From: a bacterium
GTDB taxonomy: Bacteria; Verrucomicrobiota; Verrucomicrobiia; Verrucomicrobiales; Akkermansiaceae
DNA length: 64,000 bases
Reading direction: 5' to 3'
NCBI GenBank assembly: GCA_018222765.1
Contig: JAAEZT010000001.1
Coordinates: 1 to 64,000, forward strand
The translations under genes and the position numbers were made by a program. Of this stretch, positions 45,343-54,264 are shown piece by piece; position 1 is the stretch's first letter, and each line of letters starts with the position of its first letter. The notes below the pieces were generated by a model, which saw nothing but the letters and a program-made list of their open reading frames with translations, was not told the origin of the DNA and did not search any database.

Positions 45343-45965
45343 AAATCATCCATCAGGACTCCGACATCGTTGTTGTTGAAAAAGAGAGCGGACTCCTCTC
45401 GGTCCCCGGACGGGGCCCCGAAAAACTCGACTCAGTCGTTCACCGTATCCGCCAACTCATCCCGGAGTGTATTTCCCACCCGGCCGCACACCGTCTCGAC
45501 ATGGATACTTCCGGCCTCATGGTTCTCGGTCTCACCGCCGATGCCCATCGCCATCTCTCGATCCAATTTCAAGATCGCACCGTTAAAAAGAACTATCTCG
45601 CTCTCCTCGACGGAATCCTCGCCAAGGACGAAGGAACGATCACCCTCCCTTTCCGTCTCGATATCGACAATCGCCCATACCAAATCTACGACGAAGTCCA
45701 CGGCAAGATCGGCACCACCGAGTGGAAGAAGGTCTGTATCGAAGACAATCACACCCGCATCGCCTTCCACCCCATTACCGGACGCACCCACCAACTCCGC
45801 GTCCACTCGGCCCACCCCAAAGGCCTCGGCATTCCCATTGTGGGGGACAACCTCTATGGGAACGGCACTGGCTTCGGTCAACTCAAACTCCACGCCGCCG
45901 ACCTCGCCTTCACCCATCCCACCACCGGTGAAGCCCTCAGCTTCGCCACCCCGCCACCATTCTAG
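45339..45965 (+). CDS. RluA-family pseudouridine synthase
   Basis: The 208-aa product converts uridine to pseudouridine in rRNA or tRNA. Seen are VVEKESGLLSVPGRG (about 12-26), the catalytic Asp motif HRLDMDTSGLMVLGL (about 51-65), KNYLALLDG, and ITGRTHQLRVHSAHP. The size and lack of an S4 domain point to the short RluA/TruC-like branch, but the target site cannot be told from sequence. It starts with GTG, overlapping the arsJ stop (GTGA), so translation may be coupled. Cytoplasmic. Confidence 0.9.
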   Translation: MKIIHQDSDIVVVEKESGLLSVPGRGPEKLDSVVHRIRQLIPECISHPAAHRLDMDTSGLMVLGLTADAHRHLSIQFQDRTVKKNYLALLDGILAKDEGTITLPFRLDIDNRPYQIYDEVHGKIGTTEWKKVCIEDNHTRIAFHPITGRTHQLRVHSAHPKGLGIPIVGDNLYGNGTGFGQLKLHAADLAFTHPTTGEALSFATPPPF

Positions 45966-46181
45966 TCGCGCCTTGCCGAGGAAAAGACCGCGATTTGACC
46001 TGCGCCAAAATCGTGTGACATCTTGTCCCATCATGCGTCAATTTGTGTCAAATTTTCACTATGATCAATCCTCACGAATCGCAAAAACTCTATTATCTAT
46101 CTGCATTACAGCCGATTTCACACCACTTGGCGCACAAGCTGCCATAGAAAGCAGATGTTAACCAAAAACCATCAAACCAAA

Positions 46182-46571
46182 ATGACTCTGACAAACCGTA
46201 TCCCAAACCGCCTCTTCGGAAATCTCGACGAATTCTTCAATCAAGCTTTCCGCAGCTTCGGACCAAATCCCGTCTCCCGCGTCCCTGACTCATACCGCTA
46301 CGAGACCGACAAACACTATCGCCTCCGCCTCGATCTTCCCGGCTTCACCAAAAAGGAGATCAAGCTCACTCTCGAAGACGGCCAGCTCAAGATCAGCGCA
46401 AAAACCGAAAGCGAAGACGCCTTCCGCTCTGATTTTGATCGCGTGTTTGATCTTCCCGATGACGCCAACGCCGGGGAAGTCACCGCCAAACTCGAAGACG
46501 GCGTGCTCGACCTCGTGATCAACAAAGTGGCCGAAAGCGTGCCGGCTGTCCGAACCATCAAAATTAAGTAA
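46182..46571 (+). CDS. Small heat-shock protein Hsp20 (first of two)
   Basis: The 129-aa product has an N-terminal arm NRLFGNLDEFFNQAFRSF. An alpha-crystallin domain follows (about 38-125; YRLRLDLPGFTKKEIKLTLEDGQLKISAKTE, ending GVLDLVINK) and a C-terminal IKIK (I-x-I type) tail. Hsp20 proteins form oligomers that hold unfolding proteins. An in-frame ATG at 46155 is possible; the one at 46182 gives a normal N-terminal arm. The second Hsp20 gene follows 12 bases downstream, so they share a transcript ending at the 46945 terminator. I found no CIRCE element or clear heat-shock promoter. Confidence 0.92.
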   Translation: MTLTNRIPNRLFGNLDEFFNQAFRSFGPNPVSRVPDSYRYETDKHYRLRLDLPGFTKKEIKLTLEDGQLKISAKTESEDAFRSDFDRVFDLPDDANAGEVTAKLEDGVLDLVINKVAESVPAVRTIKIK

Positions 46572-46583
46572 CCAGCCAGAATC

Positions 46584-46925
46584 ATGAACGAAATCATTAC
46601 CAACGAATCAACCGTGACCTTTAGACCTCCATTCAAAACCCACAAGACCGATAAGGGAATCGATCTCACCGTCGCTCTTCCTGGAGTATCCAAAGACAAG
46701 CTCGGCGTCAACGCGGAGGGGCAACTCCTCACCATCAACGGTGAACGAAGCAATCCCGGGGGAGTCGGCTCCCACGAAGCACGACGCTACGAACTGAAAC
46801 TGCAACTTCACGAAGACTTGGACACCAACAAGATCACCGCGAAATACCAAAACGGAGTGCTCACTCTGGGTCTTCAAAAGCGAGAGGAACTCGCCCCGAA
46901 GAAAATCAACATCCTCGCGAATTAA
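46584..46925 (+). CDS. Small heat-shock protein Hsp20 (second of two)
   Basis: The 113-aa product is mostly alpha-crystallin domain (about 20-105; DLTVALPGVSKDKLGVNAEGQLLTINGER, ending YQNGVLTLGLQK) with a C-terminal KINILAN tail carrying an I-x-I element. It lacks the longer N-terminal arm of the first copy. A/B pairs of unlike Hsp20 genes, as here and in E. coli ibpA-ibpB, often form mixed oligomers; that is inference for this pair. A strong terminator follows. Confidence 0.92.
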   Translation: MNEIITNESTVTFRPPFKTHKTDKGIDLTVALPGVSKDKLGVNAEGQLLTINGERSNPGGVGSHEARRYELKLQLHEDLDTNKITAKYQNGVLTLGLQKREELAPKKINILAN

Positions 46926-46944
46926 AATTTGATTGTGTGTGAAG

Positions 46945-46974
46945 AACGGCGATCCCGGAAGGGGTCGCCGTTTT
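46945..46974. terminator. Bidirectional terminator after the hsp20 pair
   Basis: AACGGCGATCCC pairs with GGGGTCGCCGTT (one G-U pair) around GGAA and ends in TTTT. The gene at 46976 converges from the other side. Confidence 0.9.
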
Positions 46975-46975
46975 G

Positions 46976-48103
46976 CTATCCCTTGCTAGCCACGGGAGGA
47001 TTCGCTTTGATAAATTCCACGATCTCGTCGACCTCATCACTCAGGTGAAGATACCTCTCGTAATCCCTTCCCTCCGCCAGATTTTTGAGACACTCCCAGA
47101 GCATCGTGTCTTTGGTGTATCGCTTCGTCCCCAGGAAAACCATCGGGCTGATTTCCCCAAAAGTCGCGTAATGGTTCTGACACGCATCCTGGAAAATCTC
47201 TTGCGTCGTTCCGCCACTCCCCGGCGCAAAGACGATTCCATGCCTCGCGATCGCGAGCAGACCGTCTTCACGAATGCTATTGGAAAAATACTTCGCAACA
47301 TAAGTTGAAAACATATTTGTCGGTTCGTGCCCGTAGAACCAGGTCGGCACCGCCAGACTGGAATGCCCGGTGGGATAACGATCAATCACCTTTTGCGCAG
47401 CCTCGATATACCCGTCGTTGTCATACCTTGGCGATACTTCCAACGCCTTCAAGACCGCATCCAATTCCCCTTCACTCAAATCGGCAAGATAAGCTCCCAG
47501 ATTCGCCGCTTCCATCATTCCGGGACCACCGCCACTCGCAATAAAGTATCCGGCCTTCGTCAGTCGACGCGTCAAATGCGCCACCTTTTTGAACGACTCG
47601 TCATCACGCCCCGTCCCGTGCCCTCCCATCACGGCGACCACTCTCTTCCTCCCATCCTTTTCAATCCGCCCCTCAAGCAAATCCGTGAGCCCGTCGTCAA
47701 TAGCATGATCGTGCAATCGCTCCGCCAGAGCCTCTACGATATCAGGATCCTTCTTCCCGTGCTTCACAAAGTGATCATAGATCTCTTTATCCACACTCCG
47801 GTCTTCCTCCTTGGTCCAACCCTCCATCAACTCCTCCCTCGTATACAACTCCGGCCGATAAGGATTAAAAGGCAGCTCCTTGAACTCGGGAAAAACCAAG
47901 GCACCCCTCCCCTGCAAATCACAAATCGAAAGTTCCTCCGGAAACTGACATCCCAGAAAGATTGCTCCCTCACACTCCAACCCCTCCCAATCAATTCCCG
48001 CCTCCCGCAAATCCAGACCCTGCACCACCGAGCAGTTCAAATTCACCACTCCGCCTTCCAGCCGCTTCAAGGAATCAATCTCACGAAAAATCGAACATTT
48101 CAT
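46976..48103 (-). CDS. LOG-like Rossmann-fold nucleotide-binding protein
   Basis: In the 375-aa product the N-terminal part (about 1-125) has no recognised domain. The rest follows the lysine-decarboxylase-like/LOG fold: VAVMGGHGTGRDDESF (about 133-148), YFIASGGGPGMMEAANLGAY, and VFAPGSGGTTQEIFQDACQNHY near residue 305. LOG proteins hydrolyse nucleoside 5'-monophosphates to base and ribose phosphate; the usual PGGGTxxE is here PGSGGTTQE, so the activity may differ. Cytoplasmic. It is convergent with the hsp20 pair, and hpt lies upstream on the same strand. Confidence 0.8.
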   Translation of the reverse strand: MKCSIFREIDSLKRLEGGVVNLNCSVVQGLDLREAGIDWEGLECEGAIFLGCQFPEELSICDLQGRGALVFPEFKELPFNPYRPELYTREELMEGWTKEEDRSVDKEIYDHFVKHGKKDPDIVEALAERLHDHAIDDGLTDLLEGRIEKDGRKRVVAVMGGHGTGRDDESFKKVAHLTRRLTKAGYFIASGGGPGMMEAANLGAYLADLSEGELDAVLKALEVSPRYDNDGYIEAAQKVIDRYPTGHSSLAVPTWFYGHEPTNMFSTYVAKYFSNSIREDGLLAIARHGIVFAPGSGGTTQEIFQDACQNHYATFGEISPMVFLGTKRYTKDTMLWECLKNLAEGRDYERYLHLSDEVDEIVEFIKANPPVASKG

Positions 48104-48175
48104 GGCAACAAGCTAAGTCAGCGAATCCCGAACTTCCAGCCCAACAAAAATTAACGCAGACGCGCGGACAGAAAA

Positions 48176-48715
48176 TCACCCAATCACCGACTCTTTCAAC
48201 ACCCCTACATACGGCAGGTTCCGATACTTCCCGTCGTAATCCAATCCATACCCCACCACGAATTCATCTCCGATTTCAAAAGCCGAATAGTCCGCCTCTC
48301 CTTCCGCCGCTCTCTCTTTATCCTTCGTCAGCAAGACACAAGTCTTCACCTTCCGAGCGCCCATCTCATAAAGCTTCTCCGACACCGCCGCCAAGGTTCG
48401 CCCGGTATCTAAAATATCATCCAGCACCAAAACGCTCCGCCCCTTAACCTCGGGAAGCTTAACATCCAAAAAATCTACCTGCCCCGAACTCTCCGTCCCC
48501 CCATGATAGCTCGCTACATTCAAGCACTCGATCTCCAGCCGTAAGGGCACCCGCCGCAACAGGTCCGCCATAAACACCAAAGCCCCCTTCAAAATTCCCA
48601 CCACCTGCAAGGAATCCTCTCTCGCAAAGTCCGCCCGAATCCGCTCCGCGATCACATCCAACCGCCGCTCGATCACTTCCTCCGCAATCAAGACCTTCTC
48701 AATATCCTCGTTCAT
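48176..48715 (-). CDS. hpt: Hypoxanthine phosphoribosyltransferase
   Basis: The 179-aa salvage enzyme makes IMP (and GMP) from hypoxanthine or guanine and PRPP. Seen are VVGILKGALVFMADLLRR (about 40-57), the flexible-loop segment ASYHGGTESSG, the PRPP site VLVLDDILDTGRTL (about 95-108), and the base-binding YGLDYDGKYRNLPYVGVL. Length is normal for bacterial Hpt. The ATG at 48715 gives the standard N-terminus; the frame opens further upstream without support. A 50-codon frame lies just before it. Confidence 0.94.
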   Translation of the reverse strand: MNEDIEKVLIAEEVIERRLDVIAERIRADFAREDSLQVVGILKGALVFMADLLRRVPLRLEIECLNVASYHGGTESSGQVDFLDVKLPEVKGRSVLVLDDILDTGRTLAAVSEKLYEMGARKVKTCVLLTKDKERAAEGEADYSAFEIGDEFVVGYGLDYDGKYRNLPYVGVLKESVIG

Positions 48716-48765
48716 GCCCTCACTCTTGCGAAGCCCCTGCGATCTGTCCAAGAAAAACCCTACTG

Positions 48766-48918
48766 TCAAAACTCCGCCCCCACCATCTCCTCGTCAAGTT
48801 CCTCCCAATCGCCCACTAATTCCTTCAAGATCTCCCGCGAGACCTCTTCGGCATCTCCTTCCCGGCCGCGGCACAGGTCGTCGCAAAACATTCCATGCTG
48901 TGGCGCGCAATCATTCAT
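48766..48918 (-). CDS. Possible small acidic protein upstream of hpt
   Basis: The 50-codon frame begins MNDCAPQHGMFCDDLCRG and continues as an acidic helix (EEVSREILKELVGDWEELDEEM). It has four residues that could bind metal in the first 20 positions (three Cys and a His). It lies 50 bases upstream of hpt on the same strand and is divergent from the DUF1549-DUF1553 gene at 48976. I do not recognise it; composition looks protein-like but no homologue is known to me. Confidence 0.4.
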   Translation of the reverse strand: MNDCAPQHGMFCDDLCRGREGDAEEVSREILKELVGDWEELDEEMVGAEF

Positions 48919-48975
48919 ACTTGGGCGCTTCAGGACTAGACAAAGCGCGATTACACTTGAATATAGTCTGCAGAA

Positions 48976-51900
48976 ATGGCCCGCGGATCTCAAAAATTTG
49001 CCTCTCTCTTCTTCACTCTCCTACCCGTCTCATCAGGAGCCGAGGAGCGCATTGATTTCAACGACCAGATCCGCCCCCTTCTCTCTGACCGTTGCTTTGT
49101 TTGCCACGGCTTTGATGCCAACACCCGCGAGGCCGATCTTCGCCTCGACACGCCAGAGGGCGCTTTCACCGAAGACAAACACGGTATCGCGCCCATCGTT
49201 CCGGGTGACCCGTTGGACTCCGAGGTCTGGCTGCGCATTATTTCGGATGACCCCGATGAGGTCATGCCGCCGCCCGACTCACTCCGTCAGCTCTCCGACG
49301 CCGACAAAGCCCTGATCAAACGCTGGATCGAACAAGGCGCCGAATACGAACCGCACTGGACTTTCGTCAAAGTCGAGAAACCCAAAACCGAACTCGCCAA
49401 CGGTCATCCCCTCGACCAGCTCGTTTCCGAAAAGCTCAAACAGGAAGAACTCGAACTCTCTCGCCCTGCCGATCCCCGGACTCTGGTGCGACGCCTTTCC
49501 TTCGACCTCCGCGGGCTTCCGCCGACGCCCGAAGAAGTCGAAAAATTCGCCGGCAACCCCAACGATGAATCCTGGCGCGCTCTGGTCGAACATTACCTCG
49601 CCGACCCCGCCTTCGGTGAACGCATGGCCTGGCCCTGGCTCGAAGCGGCGCGCTACGCCGACTCCAATGGCTTCCAGGGCGACCGCGAACGCACGATGTG
49701 GCCTTGGCGCGACTGGGTGATCGAAGCCTTCAACAAGAACCTTCCCTACGATGACTTCACCGTCTGGCAAATCGCCGGCGATCTTCTTCCAAACGCCACC
49801 TTCGAACAAAAACTCGCCACCGGCTTTCTCCGCAATCACGCCATCAATGGTGAGGGCGGCAGCATCCCGGAAGAAAACCGCGTCAACTACGTCTTCGACA
49901 TGGCCGAGACTGTCGGCACCGTATGGATGGGCCTGACATTCAACTGCTGCCGCTGCCACGATCACAAATACGACCCGCTCTCCCAAAAAGAATACTATGG
50001 CCTCAACGCCTTCTTTAACCAGACACCTGTCGACGGCGGTGGTGGTGATCCACAGACCAAACCCGTTCTCCCCGTCGCTTCCGGCGCACAGAAGGCGGAG
50101 GAAGCAAAACTCGCCAATCAACTCGAAGACATTCGCACGCAACTTTCCGGAACTAAAAAACAAGCCCTCGGAGATCAGAAAAAATGGGAAAGCACCCAAC
50201 TCGCCACTCACAAATCCCCGTGGTCCATCCTCCCCGTTAAATCCGCGAAGTCAGCCAAGGGCCAAAAAATCTCCACTCTCGAAAATGGCACTCTCCTCGC
50301 CACTGGAGCCAATCCCCCCAACGACGACTACACCATCGAACTCACGCTCAACGAAGCTCCCCTCACCGGCATTCTCCTCAAAGCCCTTCGCCATCCCGGC
50401 ATGACCAAGGAAGGCATCGCCCGATCCAATAGCGGAAACTTCGTCCTGACCGAATTCAATCTCGCACTCCGTTCCACCGATGGGGCAAGCAAACCCGTCA
50501 AGATTAAGAAAGCCCAGGCCACTTTCGAACAAGGAAGCTTAAAGATTGCCGGAGTCCTCGATAAAAACCCCGCCAGCGGCTGGGCGATCCTAAATAACAA
50601 CGTCATCCCCACCGACCACGCCGCCGTCTTCGAATTCGAGCACACCCTCCAACCCGCACCCGGCGACACCCTCGTCGCTACTCTCAAACACGAATCAAAA
50701 CACGCAAGCCACAATCTCGGGCATTTCAGTATCGAGGGAACAAACCAAACCGCTCCAACTCTCCCCAAAGATCAAAGTCTTATCAACGCCCTGAGAACGC
50801 CTTCCGAACGCCGCACCAAAGCCCAACATCAACTCGTCAACAATAGCTACGGAAACGGCAATCCCCAATTCGCCGAATTGCAAAAGAAGGAAGCCGCCGC
50901 AAAGAAGAAACTCGACGACTTTCGCAACCGACTTCCCAAGGTCATGATCATGGAAGACCAACCCGGGAAACGAAAAACCTACATCCTCGCCATCGGTTCC
51001 TACGAGCAACGCGGCGAAGAAGTGGAAGCCCACACGCCCGCCGTGCTCCCACAGCTCAAGACTGAAAAAACTCCCAACCGCCTTGACTTGGCCAAGTGGC
51101 TTGTCTCTCCCGATCACCCGCTCACTTCGCGCGTCGCTGTCAATCGACTCTGGCAGGAACTCTTCGGCATCGGCCTCGTCAAGAGCCCGGAGGACTTCGG
51201 CGTGCAAAGCGAGATCCCCGTGCACCCCAAACTCCTCGACTGGCTCGCTGCCGACTTCATAGAGCACAACTGGGACTACAAGCACCTCGTCCGCACCATC
51301 GTCACCAGCCGTACATATCGACAATCGGCCCACGTCTCATCGCTCCAACTCGAACGCGATCCCGACAACCGCCTCCTCGCCCGTGGCCCTCGTCTTCGTC
51401 TTCCGTCCTGGATGATTCGCGACCAAGCCCTCGCCGCCAGTGGCAATCTCGTCAGCACCATCGGCGGCTCCCCCGTCAAACCCTGGCAGCCACCCGGGCT
51501 CTGGTCCGAGGTCACCTTCGGCAAAAAGAAATACGCACCCGACTCCGGAGAAAAACTCCGCCGCCGCAGCCTTTACACCTTCTGGCGGCGTATCAGCGCG
51601 CCACCCATGTTCTTCGACACCGCAAAGCGCGAAATGTGTGAAGTCGGCACCACCCTCACCAACAGCCCACTCCACGCACTCGCCATTCTCAACGATCCTC
51701 ACTATGCTGAAGCCGCCCGCGCATTGGTGAACCGAGCCACCAAGGAATCGTCCACGGACCCCAAAGCAATTCTCGCGCGGGCCTTCAAGGTTCTCCTCTC
51801 GCGATCACCGCATCCCGAGGAACTCGGCATTCTTGTGCAGAACTACGAGCGGGCCCTTCCGCTCATTACCGAAGAAGAAGCGAATGCCTTCCTTGCCATC

Positions 51901-52005
51901 GGAGAAACACCCGCGCATTCCGATCTTCCGCCCATCACGCAAGCCGCGCTCACGTCCGTTTGCCTTTCCCTTTTCAATACCGACGAATCCCTGACTAAAG
52001 AATAA
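48976..52005 (+). CDS. Exported haem protein, PSCyt1-DUF1549-beta insert-DUF1553
   Basis: The 1009-aa product has an export signal (about 1-21). A PSCyt1 haem motif C40FVC43H44 follows with VMPPPDSLRQLSDAD. DUF1549 (about 145-345; RRLSFDLRGLPPTPEEV, GERMAWPWLEAARYADSNGFQGDR) ends with CCRCHDHKYDP. A beta-rich insert (about 410-590) has discoidin/F5-8-like strands (TIELTLNEAPLTGILLKAL, DKNPASGWAI). DUF1553 (about 690-960; LAKWLVSPDHPLTSRVAVNRLW) completes it. It is 1 base from the following DUF1501 gene. By family knowledge this is the cytochrome-type partner of DUF1501 proteins in Planctomycetota and Verrucomicrobiota. Its function is not established. Confidence 0.9.
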   Translation: MARGSQKFASLFFTLLPVSSGAEERIDFNDQIRPLLSDRCFVCHGFDANTREADLRLDTPEGAFTEDKHGIAPIVPGDPLDSEVWLRIISDDPDEVMPPPDSLRQLSDADKALIKRWIEQGAEYEPHWTFVKVEKPKTELANGHPLDQLVSEKLKQEELELSRPADPRTLVRRLSFDLRGLPPTPEEVEKFAGNPNDESWRALVEHYLADPAFGERMAWPWLEAARYADSNGFQGDRERTMWPWRDWVIEAFNKNLPYDDFTVWQIAGDLLPNATFEQKLATGFLRNHAINGEGGSIPEENRVNYVFDMAETVGTVWMGLTFNCCRCHDHKYDPLSQKEYYGLNAFFNQTPVDGGGGDPQTKPVLPVASGAQKAEEAKLANQLEDIRTQLSGTKKQALGDQKKWESTQLATHKSPWSILPVKSAKSAKGQKISTLENGTLLATGANPPNDDYTIELTLNEAPLTGILLKALRHPGMTKEGIARSNSGNFVLTEFNLALRSTDGASKPVKIKKAQATFEQGSLKIAGVLDKNPASGWAILNNNVIPTDHAAVFEFEHTLQPAPGDTLVATLKHESKHASHNLGHFSIEGTNQTAPTLPKDQSLINALRTPSERRTKAQHQLVNNSYGNGNPQFAELQKKEAAAKKKLDDFRNRLPKVMIMEDQPGKRKTYILAIGSYEQRGEEVEAHTPAVLPQLKTEKTPNRLDLAKWLVSPDHPLTSRVAVNRLWQELFGIGLVKSPEDFGVQSEIPVHPKLLDWLAADFIEHNWDYKHLVRTIVTSRTYRQSAHVSSLQLERDPDNRLLARGPRLRLPSWMIRDQALAASGNLVSTIGGSPVKPWQPPGLWSEVTFGKKKYAPDSGEKLRRRSLYTFWRRISAPPMFFDTAKREMCEVGTTLTNSPLHALAILNDPHYAEAARALVNRATKESSTDPKAILARAFKVLLSRSPHPEELGILVQNYERALPLITEEEANAFLAIGETPAHSDLPPITQAALTSVCLSLFNTDESLTKE

Positions 52006-53454
52006 ATGGACCCGCTTCTCGAACGTCAATACCACGTCAACCGACGCCAGTTCTTTAGCAAAAGTTCCACCGGCATCGGTGTTGCCGCGCTTGCTTCTTT
52101 GCTCGGTCAGGAATCGAAGGCCGATGACGCCAAACTGCCCGCCGCCATCAAACGAGTCGCGCCAAAAGCCAAACGCGTCATCCTTCTTTTCCAAAACGGC
52201 GGTCCGACCCACCTCGAGCTTTTCGACTACAAGCCGGAACTCAAAAAACGCCACGGACAGTCCGTCCCGGCCAGTTACATGGAAGGCAAACGTTTCAGCA
52301 CGATGTCTGCCGCCGCCGACAAACGAAAGCTCCTCTCGCCCATCGAGCCCTACAAGCAATATGGCAAAAGCGGCGCCTGGGTCAGCGACCTCATGCCTTA
52401 CACCGGGAAGATCGCCGACGACATATGCTTCATCAAGAGCATGTACACCGAGCAGGTAAATCACGCTCCCGCCATTAACTTTTTCCTCAGCGGCAATCAA
52501 CTCGCCGGACGCCCTACCGCCGGTGCCTGGCTAAGTTACGGTTTGGGAAGCATGAACGAAAACCTCCCCACCTTTGCCGTGATGACTTCCATCAGCAAAG
52601 GCACGACGTGTGGACAAATCTTTTACGACTCCTACTGGAGCTCCGGTTTTCTTCCTAGTCGTCACCAGGGCGTCAAATTCCGTGCCGGTGAAAGCCCCGT
52701 TCTCTACATCAACAATCCCAAGGGGATGAATTCAAAGCTCCGTCGTAACATGCTCGACGGCATTGCCCAACTCAACGAACGCAAACTCGCCGAAGTCGGC
52801 GACCCCGAAATCTCCACGCGCATCGCGCAATACGAGATGGCTTACCGTATGCAAACCAGCGTGCCCGAGCTCGCCGACATTTCCGGAGAAAGCAAAGCCA
52901 CGCTCGAACAGTATGGCCCCAGCGTCAACGAGCCCGGCACCTTTGCCCGCAACTGTCTCCTCGCGCGCCGTCTCGTCGAACGCGGAACACGCTTTGTCCA
53001 ACTCATGCATGCCGGATGGGACCAACATCGTTCGCTCACCACCGAGCTCTACAACCAATGTCGTGACACCGACCAACCCTCCGCCGCTTTGGTCAGTGAT
53101 CTTAAATCCCGTGGCCTCCTCGAAGACACCCTCGTCATTTGGGCCGGCGAATTCGGACGCACGCCCTTCATCCAGGGTTCCTTTGACAATCGTCCCAAGT
53201 GGGGCCGGGATCACCATCCCCACGCCTACACCATCTGGATGGCCGGCGGCGGCGTGAAGCCTGGTATCTCCCACGGAGCGAGTGATGACATCGGCTTCAA
53301 TGCCGTGGAAGACAAAGTCCACGTCCACGACCTCCAAGCCACGATCCTTCACCTCCTTGGTATCGACCACGAAAAGCTCACCTTCAAATTCCAGGGCCGC
53401 CACTATCGTCTCACCGACGTCCACGGCCATGTAGTGAAGCCCATTCTGGCCTGA
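52006..53454 (+). CDS. DUF1501 TAT-exported protein
   Basis: The 482-aa product has a twin-arginine signal NRRQFFSKSSTGIGVAAL (about 11-28). The DUF1501 body shows LLFQNGGPTHLELFDYKP, DICFIKSMYTEQVNHAPA, CLLARRLVERGTRFVQLMHAG, and VIWAGEFGRTPFIQG. The C-terminal motif is HDLQATILHLLGIDHEKLTF. The conserved Asp and His positions resemble those of alkaline-phosphatase-fold enzymes, so a hydrolase function is possible but unproven. It abuts the haem gene upstream, and a GDSL hydrolase gene follows 31 bases downstream. Confidence 0.92.
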   Translation: MDPLLERQYHVNRRQFFSKSSTGIGVAALASLLGQESKADDAKLPAAIKRVAPKAKRVILLFQNGGPTHLELFDYKPELKKRHGQSVPASYMEGKRFSTMSAAADKRKLLSPIEPYKQYGKSGAWVSDLMPYTGKIADDICFIKSMYTEQVNHAPAINFFLSGNQLAGRPTAGAWLSYGLGSMNENLPTFAVMTSISKGTTCGQIFYDSYWSSGFLPSRHQGVKFRAGESPVLYINNPKGMNSKLRRNMLDGIAQLNERKLAEVGDPEISTRIAQYEMAYRMQTSVPELADISGESKATLEQYGPSVNEPGTFARNCLLARRLVERGTRFVQLMHAGWDQHRSLTTELYNQCRDTDQPSAALVSDLKSRGLLEDTLVIWAGEFGRTPFIQGSFDNRPKWGRDHHPHAYTIWMAGGGVKPGISHGASDDIGFNAVEDKVHVHDLQATILHLLGIDHEKLTFKFQGRHYRLTDVHGHVVKPILA

Positions 53455-53485
53455 CAACTCCCCGTAATCGCAACGTATAGGAAGG

Positions 53486-54193
53486 ATGTTACGCGCATTG
53501 CTCATCACGCTCCTTGGCAGTTCCCTCCTTTACTCCCAGGAAAAAAAACTCCCCAAGATTCTCCTCCTCGGAGATTCCATCTCCATCGGCTACACCCCCT
53601 TCGTGCAGCAGATGCTCAAGGAAGAAGCCAAAGTTGTTCGGCCAATGCAGAAGGACGGCAAGCGCCCCGAAAACTGCGCCTACTCCGCGAACGGCGTCAC
53701 CCGGATCGAGGCCTGGCTCGGCGACACCAAGTGGGACGTCATTCACTTCAACTTTGGCCTCCACGATCTCAAGTATATCGGCCAACCCCTTCCCAACTCC
53801 AAGATCGTCTCGCAAAAGGGCGAAGCCATTAAAAAGAACCCCGAAGCCCGTCAGCTTTCCTCGATCAGAGACTATCTCGTCAATCTCGAAAAGATCGTTA
53901 CACGCCTCAAGAAAACCAAGGCCACCCTCATCTTCTGCACCACTACTCCCGTGCCCGAAGGAAGCCGTGGCCGTATTCCCGGCGACGAACAAAAATTCAA
54001 CGCCGCCGCGGTCAAACTAATGAAGAAGCTGAACGTCGCCGTCAACGATCTCCACGGACATGCCTCACTCGACAAAGTCGCCAAGCACCAACGCAAGGCC
54101 GACGTCCACTACACCAAAGAAGGCTCCAAACTTCTGGCCGCAGGAGTCGTCAGCACCCTTCGAGCCTGTATGGAAAATTCAACCGTTAACTGA
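53486..54193 (+). CDS. Exported SGNH/GDSL hydrolase
   Basis: The 235-aa product has a signal peptide (about 1-18). The SGNH fold has block I ILLLGDSISIGYTP with the catalytic Ser, block III IHFNFGLHDL, and block V DVHYTKEGSKLLA with the catalytic His. Members are esterases, including those that deacetylate polysaccharides. AGGAAGG stands immediately before the ATG. It lies between a DUF1501 gene and a sulfatase on the same strand, which supports a role in removing ester groups from a sulfated or acetylated polymer (inference). Confidence 0.88.
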   Translation: MLRALLITLLGSSLLYSQEKKLPKILLLGDSISIGYTPFVQQMLKEEAKVVRPMQKDGKRPENCAYSANGVTRIEAWLGDTKWDVIHFNFGLHDLKYIGQPLPNSKIVSQKGEAIKKNPEARQLSSIRDYLVNLEKIVTRLKKTKATLIFCTTTPVPEGSRGRIPGDEQKFNAAAVKLMKKLNVAVNDLHGHASLDKVAKHQRKADVHYTKEGSKLLAAGVVSTLRACMENSTVN

Positions 54194-54264
54194 AACTGTC
54201 ATAAAATTTTTGAGACCAGAAACTCTATAGTTCCAATCTCCAAATATCTGACCTACTCAATCCC

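Noticed and set aside
45966..46181. CIRCE element or sigma-32 promoter before hsp20
   Set aside because: No TTAGCACTC-N9-GAGTGCTAA or clear CTTGAA/CCCCAT pair; a TATGAT near 46060 has no good -35 box.
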